Source of the DNA: CAXBMB01 sp052078155
Lineage (GTDB): Bacteria; Pseudomonadota; Alphaproteobacteria; Kiloniellales; DSM-21159
DNA length: 64,000 nt
Direction: 5' to 3'
Assembly: GCA_052078155.1 (NCBI GenBank)
Contig: JBQJBP010000001.1
Coordinates: forward strand, 2,232,001 to 2,296,000
Below the pieces are notes generated by a model, which saw only the letters and a program-made list of their open reading frames with translations, was not told the DNA's origin and searched no databases. Numbering within the stretch: the first letter of the stretch is position 1; each line of letters starts with the position of its first letter. This document shows positions 25,125 through 32,447 of this stretch, in pieces. The translations under genes were made by a program, and so were the position numbers.

Positions 25125-26321
25125 ATGACCTCTTTCGAAACCCCGACTGCAGAGCTTTTTTTGAACCCGGCCGTTAAGCCCCCCACCAGCTATGGGCCAA
25201 CGCAACAGGCAATCATCTCTGCCCAGAGTCCTGACGTGCCTTTGTCTTTGCTGCCGCAGTTCCCGGGACATGCGCCCACCCCGCTGCATCAACTCAGCGG
25301 ACTGGCCAAAGAACTGGGCCTCGGCGAGGTTTATGTGAAAGAAGAGGGGCAACGTCTGGGCCTGCAGAGCTTCAAAGCTCTGGGCGGGGCCTTCGCCGTG
25401 GCCCAGCTGTTGCGCCGCCGGGCCAAAAAAGCTCTGGGGCGGGAGATCGCCCCGGAGGACCTGCACAGCCCGGAACTGAAAGATCTGGCCCGGGACCTGA
25501 CCGTCGCCAGCGCCACAGATGGCAACCATGGCCGCTCTGTGGCTTTTGGCGCGCAGCTTTTTGGCTGTACCTGTGTCATTTACCTGCATGAGGGAGTGTC
25601 CCAGGCCCGCGAAGATGTCATCGCCCAGTTCGGAGCCCGCATCGTGCGCTGCAAAGGAGATTACGATGACTCCGTCCGGCAGGCGGCCCGTGAAGCAGAA
25701 GAAAACGGCTGGACCATCGTTTCCGATACCTCCTGGCCCGGTTACGAAGAAATCCCCAACGAAGTGATGCAGGGTTACACCGTGCTGGCCAAGGAAGCGC
25801 TGGACAGCATGGAAGCCCAGGGAACCTGGCCGACCCATCTCTTCATTCAGGGCGGCGTCGGGGGGGTGGCCGCAGCCATGACCGGGTACGTCAAGGATCG
25901 CCTCGGTGCCAAAGCCCCCAAGATCGTTGTTGTGGAACCGACCTCTGCCGCCTGCCTGTTAAAGAGTGCTATGGCTGGAAAACCCTCGGCTGTGAAAACC
26001 AGCCACACCATCATGGGCATGCTGGATTGCGGCGAACCGTCCCCGCTGGCCTGGCAGATTCTGTCCGGCCATGCCGACAGCTTCCTGCGCATTGACGACA
26101 ACTGGGCCATTTCAGCTCTGCGCCGTCTGGCCCGCCCTTTTGGCAGCGACAATGCCATCGTCGCCGGCGAATCCGGCTCTGCCGGACTGGGCGGACTGCT
26201 GGCTATCTGTGATCAGGCCAGCTGGAAGCGGGCTGTGGGACTGGACGACACCTCCCGGGTTCTGCTGATCGCCACCGAAGGCGCAACCGATCCCGAAGCT
26301 TATGCAGAGCTGAATAGCTAG
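25125..26321 (+). CDS. dpaL: Diaminopropionate ammonia-lyase
   Basis: PLP-dependent fold-type II enzyme that converts 2,3-diaminopropionate to pyruvate and two ammonia. The Schiff-base lysine is Lys84 in SFKALGGA; the asparagine loop TDGNHGRSVA and the glycine-rich phosphate loop QGGVGGVAAA follow. The ESGSAGLGGLLA segment near the C-terminus is also typical. 398 residues, the expected length. The partner Lrp-type regulator is divergently encoded. Downstream of the stop is an imperfect GAGCC/GGCTC hairpin that overlaps a fragment of the dispersed repeat. Confidence 0.93.
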   Translation: MTSFETPTAELFLNPAVKPPTSYGPTQQAIISAQSPDVPLSLLPQFPGHAPTPLHQLSGLAKELGLGEVYVKEEGQRLGLQSFKALGGAFAVAQLLRRRAKKALGREIAPEDLHSPELKDLARDLTVASATDGNHGRSVAFGAQLFGCTCVIYLHEGVSQAREDVIAQFGARIVRCKGDYDDSVRQAAREAEENGWTIVSDTSWPGYEEIPNEVMQGYTVLAKEALDSMEAQGTWPTHLFIQGGVGGVAAAMTGYVKDRLGAKAPKIVVVEPTSAACLLKSAMAGKPSAVKTSHTIMGMLDCGEPSPLAWQILSGHADSFLRIDDNWAISALRRLARPFGSDNAIVAGESGSAGLGGLLAICDQASWKRAVGLDDTSRVLLIATEGATDPEAYAELNS

Positions 26322-26361
26322 AGCCAAATCGCCCTAACTGAAATCGAGGCGAAAAGGCTCT
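26319..26361. repeat. Repeat-tail fragment and hairpin after dpaL
   Basis: TAGAGCCAAATCGCCCTAAC is the reverse complement of a diverged form of the conserved tail of the palindromic repeat family. GAGCC and TCGCC pair with GGCGA and GGCTC further on, giving an imperfect hairpin that could end dpaL transcripts, though no T-run follows. Confidence 0.45.
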
Positions 26362-26505
26362 TAAGGCGGGGGCCCGCTTTGTCTCGATGGGGGCGAGGTT
26401 GATTTGCGGGAAAGGCGCCAGCGCTGAACTGCCACAGCAAGCATGGCAAGCCCGGGCACAAAGAAGAGAGCCCGCTAACGATCGGGCCTCAAACGGGTTC
26501 GTTTA

Positions 26506-26535
26506 GGGGAATGAGGCAAGCCTGCCTTATTCCCC
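26506..26535. terminator. Strong hairpin, possible terminator
   Basis: GGGGAAT, then AGGCA, pairs with TGCCT, then ATTCCCC, around a four-base AGCC loop with one G-T pair. No long T-run follows, so it may be a stable mRNA 3' end or protein site instead of an intrinsic terminator. Confidence 0.45.
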
Positions 26536-26615
26536 TGACAGCCCCTGACGCTTTCCGAATGGAAAAAAGGTTTTGATTTCAATTGATTGGAAATATGACA
26601 GCTAACACAGGCCCG

Positions 26616-26645
26616 ACAAATTGTGGCAAATTTGCCACAATTTGT
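26616..26645. promoter_or_regulatory. Perfect 30-bp palindrome
   Basis: ACAAATTGTGGCAAA is followed immediately by its exact reverse complement, with no spacer and no mismatch. The core TGTGGCAAATTTGCCACA has the look of a homodimeric operator. It lies about 160 bases upstream of the lytic transglycosylase gene. The regulator is unknown. Confidence 0.6.
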
Positions 26646-26807
26646 GCTCTGATTTATGCTGATTTCTCAGCAAAGAGGGGACGTTAACCATCTAAGATCT
26701 TGAGTCTCAATCTATAAATTTTTCACCTCCTCTTTGGCTGGTTTTGCGAGGAGGTTACAGATAAAATCCCGGCTGGTCGGAATTCACGAATTTGGAAAGG
26801 GACTGAG

Positions 26808-28742
26808 GTGCGATCACTTCGCGCCCTGAGGGGACTTTACGCTCACGAAAAGCAAACCACCTGTCTTCGCTTGGAAGACCGGGCGGTTCGTGCTGTGTCT
26901 GCGCGCCAGGTTCCTGTTGTCCGCACCCCTGTGCAATCCAGCCTGGGTCGAGCTCTGCTGATGCTGTTTGTCCTCTTGGCGAGCTTTGTCCTGCTCCCGA
27001 CGGAACAGAGTGCTGCCAGCACAAAAGAAACAGCGGCCCTGCCACGTCTGGGCCAACTGGACTCCAGTGGCCTTCCCCGTATCCTCGGCCCCGCGGATGT
27101 CCGCCTTTACCGGCAGATATATGACCTGCAGGAAAAGGGGCAATGGTCCGAAGCTGACCATCTGATTGCCCAGCTGAACGACCGTCGCCTGTTGGGCCAT
27201 GTCCAGTTCCAGCGTTACATGCATCCCACCGCTTACCGCTCCAAATACAAGGAGCTGAAAGAGTGGATGTCTCTCTATGCCGACCACCCCGGCGCCAGCC
27301 GCATCTATCGACTGGCCATGAAGCGGCGCCCGGCCAACTACCGCTCACCACAGAAACCGGTGAAGCTCAACGTTGCCTGGCCCCAGGCCGCCAGCCGGGA
27401 AAACTACTCCTATGTCTCGCCCCGCAAACGCAGCCGCTCTCAGCGCCGTGCGGTTCGCGACATCAAGCGCAAAGTCCGCTACAACGTTCTGCGCACCCGC
27501 CTGACAGTGACCGAAAAACTACTGGCCCGTCCGGACGTCAAGAAGCTGCTGGATCAGGTGGAGATTGACGAGGGCTACTCCCGCGTGGCGGCTGCCTGGC
27601 TCTACTATGGCAATCCCAAAAGGGCCTACAAACTGGCCTCCCGGTCCGCTCTGCGCTCCGGCAACGACTACCCGGACGCCCATTGGATCGCAGGACTTGC
27701 TGCCTGGCGGCTGGATGATCTGACCGCAGCTTCGATACACTTTGAAGCGCTGGCCGTCGCACCGCGCAATTCGGGCTGGATGAAGGCTGCCGGTGCTTAC
27801 TGGGCAGCCCGGGCAAACCTGCGACGGGGTCTGCCGCAGCATAACAGCCGCTGGCTGCGCCAGGCCGCTCAGCATCCTTACACCTTCTATGGTCTGCTGG
27901 CCCGCAAAGCCCTGGCTCTGCCGCCGCTGGAAGATCTGCGCGAAACCAGCTACGACCAGATTTCTCTGGTGGAACTGCTGCAGGATGAACGGGCCCAGCG
28001 CGCTGTGGCTCTGTTGCAGGTCGGCTGGCACGAGCAGGCGGAAAGAGAACTGCTGGCCATCCGGGCCTGGAAAGATCCGGCTCAGACCGATGCCCTGCTG
28101 GTTCTGGCCCAGCGCGGCAATCTTTCCACCTTCTCCTTCAAGCTGGCCAACAGCCTGAGCGGATCTCCCTCTCTGGACGGCGTGCCAGCTTCTGTCGCAG
28201 CTGCTGCCTATCCCCTGCCCCACTGGCAACCCAATGGCGGCTTCAATGTCGACCGGGCTCTGGTCTATGCCCTGGTGCGTCAGGAATCAGCCTTCAACCC
28301 GAAAGCCAAGAGTCGGGATGGCGCCCGGGGCCTGATGCAGCTGATGCCCTCGACAGCCAGCTACATCAGCAAGGACCGCTCCCTGCGCCGCGGCCGTCGG
28401 GATGAGCTTTTCAATCCGGCTTTGAACATGGATCTGGGGCAGCGCTACATTCAGTACCTGCTGGACAATCCGGCTGTTCAGGGGGACCTCTTCCGTCTGG
28501 CTGCGGCATATAATGGGGGCCCAGGCAACCTGCGGAAATGGGAAAAGCAGCTGGCCAAAGCCGGTGATGACCTGAAAGATCCGCTGCTGTTCATCGAGAC
28601 CCTGCCGTCCCATGAAACCCGCTCCTTCATTGAACGGGTTCTGACCAATCTCTGGATTTACCGGCAGCGCCTGAACCAGGACACGCCGTCTCTGACGTCT
28701 CTGGCCTCGGGCAATTGGCCGCACTATCAGTCTTTGGACTGA
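26808..28742 (+). CDS. Soluble lytic murein transglycosylase
   Basis: Periplasmic enzyme that cleaves peptidoglycan between MurNAc and GlcNAc, leaving 1,6-anhydro-MurNAc. The N-terminal part is a helical superhelix as in Slt70. The C-terminal SLT domain has the catalytic Glu493 in RQESAF, then GLMQLMPSTA and AAAYNGGPGN. 644 residues, normal for Slt70-like proteins. A hydrophobic signal (LLMLFVLLASFVLLP, then SAAS) is present but is preceded by about 45 residues. The GTG start follows GGAAAGGG at good spacing, and there is no internal ATG before the signal, so the long leader seems real. Confidence 0.92.
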   Translation: MRSLRALRGLYAHEKQTTCLRLEDRAVRAVSARQVPVVRTPVQSSLGRALLMLFVLLASFVLLPTEQSAASTKETAALPRLGQLDSSGLPRILGPADVRLYRQIYDLQEKGQWSEADHLIAQLNDRRLLGHVQFQRYMHPTAYRSKYKELKEWMSLYADHPGASRIYRLAMKRRPANYRSPQKPVKLNVAWPQAASRENYSYVSPRKRSRSQRRAVRDIKRKVRYNVLRTRLTVTEKLLARPDVKKLLDQVEIDEGYSRVAAAWLYYGNPKRAYKLASRSALRSGNDYPDAHWIAGLAAWRLDDLTAASIHFEALAVAPRNSGWMKAAGAYWAARANLRRGLPQHNSRWLRQAAQHPYTFYGLLARKALALPPLEDLRETSYDQISLVELLQDERAQRAVALLQVGWHEQAERELLAIRAWKDPAQTDALLVLAQRGNLSTFSFKLANSLSGSPSLDGVPASVAAAAYPLPHWQPNGGFNVDRALVYALVRQESAFNPKAKSRDGARGLMQLMPSTASYISKDRSLRRGRRDELFNPALNMDLGQRYIQYLLDNPAVQGDLFRLAAAYNGGPGNLRKWEKQLAKAGDDLKDPLLFIETLPSHETRSFIERVLTNLWIYRQRLNQDTPSLTSLASGNWPHYQSLD

Positions 28743-28917
28743 TCCTCTAAAGTCCTTTCCAGCTCTTTCCTGTTGCTTTATCGGGCATCCCTCCCAGATA
28801 AAGGCAGCAAAGTACCCTGTTTCCGGACAGCTGCCATTTCCTCTGCCGAACGCCGCACGCTCTGCGGTTTCTGCAGGCCGGAGTATGGCTCTGTCGACAG
28901 CCTGAAAGGAATGCCCC

Positions 28918-29481
28918 TTGGAGCCACAGGATCACAGCAAACGGCTGAATATGGATCTGCCCTTTTTGCCGGTGAACATCGCCCTGCTGACCGTTTCAGA
29001 CAGCCGCGACCTGGAAAACGACCGCTCGGGCGATACTCTGGAAAAGATGATCACTGCCGACGGCCACCGTGTGGTGCGGCGGGAAATCCGCAAGGATGAA
29101 GTGCCTCAGATTCAGGCCTATCTGAAGGAGTGCATTGCCGACAGCTCCATCGACGTGGTGATCAGTACCGGCGGAACCGGTGTGACAGGCCGCGACGTGA
29201 CACCCGAGGCCTTCGCCGGAGTGATGGAAAAGGAAATCGAAGGGTTTGGCGAACTCTTCCGCTGGGTGTCCTACAGCAAGATCGGCACCTCAACCATGCA
29301 GTCCCGGGCTGTCGGTGGCGTTGCCAATGGCACCTACCTCTTTGCCCTGCCGGGTTCACCGGGGGCCTGCAAAGACGGCTGGGGCGATATTCTGCGCTGG
29401 CAGCTGGACAGCCGGCACAAGCCCTGCAATCTGGTTGATATGATGCCGCGGCTGAACGAGCACCTACAGTCAGCCGGCTGA
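28918..29481 (+). CDS. moaB: Molybdopterin biosynthesis protein MoaB
   Basis: Molybdenum-cofactor pathway protein of the MogA/MoaB fold; it is expected to adenylylate or bind molybdopterin. Typical segments are TVSDSRDLENDRSGD near residues 26-40, the MPT-binding loop STGGTGVTGRDVTPEA near 84-100, and the LPGSPGACKDGW turn near the end. The chosen start is TTG 28918, which has AAAGGA seven bases upstream. ATG 28951 would give a shorter but still complete domain and lacks a clear ribosome-binding site. It stands alone; no other molybdenum-cofactor gene is in the window. Confidence 0.9.
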   Translation: MEPQDHSKRLNMDLPFLPVNIALLTVSDSRDLENDRSGDTLEKMITADGHRVVRREIRKDEVPQIQAYLKECIADSSIDVVISTGGTGVTGRDVTPEAFAGVMEKEIEGFGELFRWVSYSKIGTSTMQSRAVGGVANGTYLFALPGSPGACKDGWGDILRWQLDSRHKPCNLVDMMPRLNEHLQSAG

Positions 29482-29590
29482 CCCGCTTTTCCGGGTCATG
29501 CATCCTGAAGCAGTCGGTTTGTCCGGACCCCATCAGCGCGACACCGCCCGATAAGACCAACCGAACAGATCAGATCCGGATCAGCCCGGG

Positions 29591-29989
29591 TCAGGCCGGA
29601 ACCGGTCCTGTCCGGGTCGCGGCTATCTGTTCGGGTGACAGCGCAAAGAGCCCCGCTGTTAGCGAGGCAGCGATGTTTCGGGCTTTTGCCTGGAAGCGGT
29701 CTGCCAGTTCCTTTGTAAAGATCTCATCAGCTGTGGCCGCCCAGTGACCCAGCCAGATGTCAAAGTGCGCGGCTTTGATGTCCGTTTGCCGCGCATGAAC
29801 CTGGAAAGGGTTTCCCTTGTAGCGGCCGCTGCTCAGCATGACCGATGACCAGAAGGCGCAGAGGCGTTCCAGATGAGGAGTCCAGTCTCCCGGAATGGCC
29901 TTCATGAAGATGGGACCCAGCGCCTCATCCTGCAGCACCCGCCCGTAAAACCGCAGAACCTGCTGCTCAATTGCCGCCTCTGAGAGCTC
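29591..29989 (-). pseudogene. Group III truncated hemoglobin with defective 5' end
   Basis: Heme protein of the 2-on-2 globin group III, linked to NO or O2 chemistry. The visible frame contains RFYGRV of helix A/B, the LGPIF turn, the CAFWSSVMLSSGRYKG segment and the proximal histidine in AAHFDIWLGHW. A TGA at 29992-29990 lies about 13 codons before RFYGRV. Between it and that motif there is no ATG, GTG or TTG; only ATT and CTG occur. The first usable codon, GTG 29938, would remove helix A. The frame continues upstream of the TGA to an ATG at 30070, reading RPEALI then stop then ELSEAA. Either a nonsense mutation inactivated the gene or it starts at a rare codon. The neighbouring NsrR-like gene suggests NO response. 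Confidence 0.6.
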
Positions 29990-30070
29990 TCAAATGAGCG
30001 CCTCAGGCCGCTTTCCTGCCCTTGCGACAATTCGCGCACCCTGGCGTTTTGCGGCAGAAAACCCGGCCAT

Positions 30071-30464
30071 TGATGACCGGTCGGCCTGAAAAAGCACAGT
30101 CTTTTCTTGGGGTTTATTCATCTTTTGTTAAGGGAGCCTTTTTCCAGCAATTCAACAATTGTTCAGTAAAGCTTGAAAAAGCAAAACATGCTGTTGATAT
30201 ACTTCTTTATGTATACGATTCAATGCTCAATTCTGCCGCAGAAAATTGTTAGTGGGAAAAGGAGTTTCCGCAAACAATTGTCGGTGGGAAAAGGAGTTTC
30301 CCACGAGAGTGATCAGCAAACTGAAGAGCCAGCCCGACAGCTTTTCTGGCCCAATCACTCTTCTACAGGCAGGAATGGAACATGACTTTTGGCCGCCGCA
30401 TCTCAGCGAAGCAGCCGAAGGCAGGTTCCTTAGCGAAAATTGCAGTGGTCAAGGACTCTGAGCG
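30071..30464. promoter_or_regulatory. Divergent regulatory region between globin and nsrR-like gene
   Basis: About 390 A+T-rich bases without a gene. They contain TATAC/GTATA symmetry at 30198-30215 and a two-copy direct repeat at 30244-30304. These may control the nitric-oxide-type regulator and the globin. No exact match to the E. coli NsrR box was seen. Confidence 0.45.
30244..30304. repeat. Two-copy direct repeat with internal hairpins
   Basis: A 26-base unit, AATTGT, two variable bases, then GTGGGAAAAGGAGTTTCC, occurs at 30244-30269 and 30276-30301, i.e. 32 bases apart, with 24 of 26 positions identical. Inside the second copy GTGGGAAA and TTTCCCAC form a perfect 8-bp stem around AGGAG; the first copy keeps only GGAAA/TTTCC. 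Each loop exposes AGGAG. Confidence 0.65.
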
Positions 30465-30956
30465 ATGCGGTTAACCAGATACAGTGATTATTCCCTCAGG
30501 CTCCTGATCTACCTGGGCATCAAGTCTCCAGAGCTTTCCACCATCAAGGAAGTGGCCCGCCACTACGACATTTCCGAAAACCATCTGATGAAGGTGGCAC
30601 ACAAGCTCGTCCAGAATGGGCTGGTCGCGTCTGTTCGCGGTCGCAACGGCGGCTTGCATCTGACCCTGCCTGTCGAGAGCATCACCCTGGGGCGCGTGGT
30701 GCGTCTGACGGAAGAAGACATGGCGCTGGTTGAGTGCTTCACGGCAGAAAACAATGATTGCCGGATCAGTCCGGACTGTCGTCTGGGCGGGATCTTCAAC
30801 GAAGCCCTGGATGCTTTCATGGCCGTGCTGGACCGCTATACGCTGGCCGACCTGCTCTGTAACTCTCTGGTGCTGGCGCAGTTGCTGGACGTGCCTTTGC
30901 CTCAGGAAAAGCTGATGTCCCTGCCCAACCAACCCATTCCAGCACGGGAACATTGA
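30465..30956 (+). CDS. nsrR: Rrf2-family regulator, NsrR-like
   Basis: 163-residue iron-sulfur repressor. The winged helix-turn-helix is at the N-terminus (MRLTRYSDYSLRLLIYLG, then HLMKVAHKLVQNGLV, then the wing RGRNGGLHL). Cluster cysteines are Cys91, Cys99 and Cys105 in the ECFTAENNDC and SPDCRL segments, close to the positions in E. coli NsrR (91, 96, 102). NsrR senses nitric oxide by cluster damage and then releases genes for NO detoxification. The adjacent truncated globin fits such a regulon. The ATG has no strong Shine-Dalgarno. IscR or RirA are less likely because of the N-terminal and cysteine pattern. Confidence 0.85.
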   Translation: MRLTRYSDYSLRLLIYLGIKSPELSTIKEVARHYDISENHLMKVAHKLVQNGLVASVRGRNGGLHLTLPVESITLGRVVRLTEEDMALVECFTAENNDCRISPDCRLGGIFNEALDAFMAVLDRYTLADLLCNSLVLAQLLDVPLPQEKLMSLPNQPIPAREH

Positions 30957-30982
30957 GCGTCGGCGCTCAAGATACCAGCGGG

Positions 30983-31612
30983 TTAAACCGGTTCGGTTTT
31001 CAGCAGCTGCAGATCAGCCAGATCATCCACGTCTCTTAAGGGCGACAGCAAAGGGACTGACAGGCCTTCCTGAGCTTCCAGGCAGCTTGCCAGCTCCTGG
31101 CAGTTTGCCCAGCTGAGAGCCTGACCTTCAGGCAGAGAAAAATGCGGACGGCGGCGACTGCCAATCAGCCAGTATCCCTGATCCATGGAAGGACCCAGCA
31201 CCCAGGCGTTGCCTTGCCAGGACGCCCGGTCCAGCGCCTGGAACGCCGCTTCAATATGATGGCGCTGCAATCCGGGAATGTCGGAACCGACCAGCACCAC
31301 AGGTCCCCGGGCGGGCCAGGACAGGAGACGGCCCATCTTCTGACCCAGATCCCCAGGTCCCTGAGGCAGCAGCTGCCAGTCCGCAACCGCCCAGAGCCCC
31401 CTGGACTTCCGGCAGGCCAGATCCGGCGTGACGGCCAGCCAGTTATGCCAGCGCAGCCGTCCGCCTCTTTGGCCATTGAGACGGGAGAGCAGCTGTCTTG
31501 TCGTGCGGCGATGGAACTGCCAGGCGGTCAGATCCCCGGCACCGGCCGCCAGTCGGCGTTTTCCCATGCCGTAACGGGGCGCCCGTGACATCAGAATCAA
31601 ATGACGCTGCAT
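30983..31612 (-). CDS. DUF2064/TIGR04282-type glycosyltransferase-fold protein
   Basis: About 209 residues with the GT-A-like nucleotide-sugar fold of the DUF2064 group: RHLILMSRAPRYGMGKRRLA at the N-terminus in place of the nucleotide-binding PxxGxxKTRL signature, then VVLVGSDIPGL and DQGYWLIG. Members often accompany arsenosugar-type biosynthesis genes, but their chemistry is poorly known. The ATG at 31612 shares one base with the stop of the upstream glycosyltransferase (TGATG); a TTG one codon earlier is possible. It is co-transcribed with that gene. The metal-binding SDIP motif is kept, which argues for activity. Confidence 0.8.
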   Translation of the reverse strand: MQRHLILMSRAPRYGMGKRRLAAGAGDLTAWQFHRRTTRQLLSRLNGQRGGRLRWHNWLAVTPDLACRKSRGLWAVADWQLLPQGPGDLGQKMGRLLSWPARGPVVLVGSDIPGLQRHHIEAAFQALDRASWQGNAWVLGPSMDQGYWLIGSRRRPHFSLPEGQALSWANCQELASCLEAQEGLSVPLLSPLRDVDDLADLQLLKTEPV

Positions 31613-32355
31613 CAAGCTGCTTTCCCCGTAGATTTCTTGCCGTAGAACCGGGCCAGACGATCAGGTGAACAACCCAGATAGTAGAGACCAAGCAGCAAGA
31701 GATTGCGAAGAGGCCGGGAGATCCAGCCGTCCCTGTGATATCGCTCTGCTGAGGTGGTGATGACCATTGGCAGACGTTGGGCCCTCCGCTTTTCTCCGCC
31801 CCCGTTACGGGTCCGGTGCAGGCGGCGTATCAGAGCGACATCTTCCATCAGGTCAATCTCAGGATAGCCCCCGCTGGCGCGATAGAGCTCAACCGGCAGC
31901 AAAAGCCCCTGATCTCCATAGGGCAGCGCCAGTTGGTCGTTGCGCCAGCGCACCAGCGCTTCCAGCCGGCGGGCCGCCCCGGATCTGCTGTTGAAGGCCA
32001 GAGTGAAGTACGCGGCCGGGGCGGTATCAGGCCGCTGAGACATCCAGCTTGTCAACTGGTCGCACCAACCGTCCGGCAAGAGACTGTCGGCATGTAGAAA
32101 CAGCAACCAGTCCCCTCTGGCCACCCGTCCTCCCAGAGCCAGCTGGCGACCCCGCCCGGGCGCGCTGTTCAGCAGCAAATAGCCAGCTTCCCTGACCAGT
32201 AACGGGGTTCTGTCTTCAGACCCTCCGTCAACAATCAGGATTTCCAGCTCCGCTCCCCAATGCCGTTCAGCCTGCTGTAAAAGCGGCAGGCAGCTTGGCC
32301 AGCAGGACGCCGCGTTCAGCGTCGGAATCACAATTGAGAGAGTGGGTGCTGTCAT
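31612..32355 (-). CDS. Family 2 glycosyltransferase, TIGR04283-type
   Basis: GT-A-fold glycosyltransferase of about 247 residues: LSIVIPTLNAA at the N-terminus, VDGGSEDRT donor loop, then APGRGRQLALG and LFLHADSLLPDG with the DxD-like element. The GGYPEIDLMEDVALIRRL segment holds the acceptor-side ED pair. A C-terminal hydrophobic patch suggests membrane association. The start is set at the ATG at 32355 (MTAPTLSIV), because this places the first strand at the N-terminus; an upstream ATG at 32412 would add 19 atypical residues. TIGR04283 and TIGR04282 proteins are normally encoded together, as here. The expected arsenosugar radical SAM gene (ArsS) is not visible. Confidence 0.84.
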   Translation of the reverse strand: MTAPTLSIVIPTLNAASCWPSCLPLLQQAERHWGAELEILIVDGGSEDRTPLLVREAGYLLLNSAPGRGRQLALGGRVARGDWLLFLHADSLLPDGWCDQLTSWMSQRPDTAPAAYFTLAFNSRSGAARRLEALVRWRNDQLALPYGDQGLLLPVELYRASGGYPEIDLMEDVALIRRLHRTRNGGGEKRRAQRLPMVITTSAERYHRDGWISRPLRNLLLLGLYYLGCSPDRLARFYGKKSTGKAA

Positions 32356-32447
32356 GGTCTGCGGGTCATAGCATGACAGCGCGCGCCGTGATAACAGCAA
32401 GATCGTGATCACCGCGTGATCCTCCTTGTTAAGGATGCAACATTCAC

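Larger units (their letters stand above)
26362..26807. other. Intergenic region with several palindromes before lytic transglycosylase gene
   Basis: About 450 bases without a gene. It holds three separate symmetric sequences: a GGGGAAT/ATTCCCC hairpin (26506-26535), a perfect 30-bp palindrome (26616-26645), and a CCTCCTC/GAGGAGG hairpin (26726-26754). Confidence 0.7.

Noticed and set aside
30244..30304. CRISPR-like array
   Set aside because: Only two copies with a 6-base gap between units; no spacers of usual length and no cas genes.
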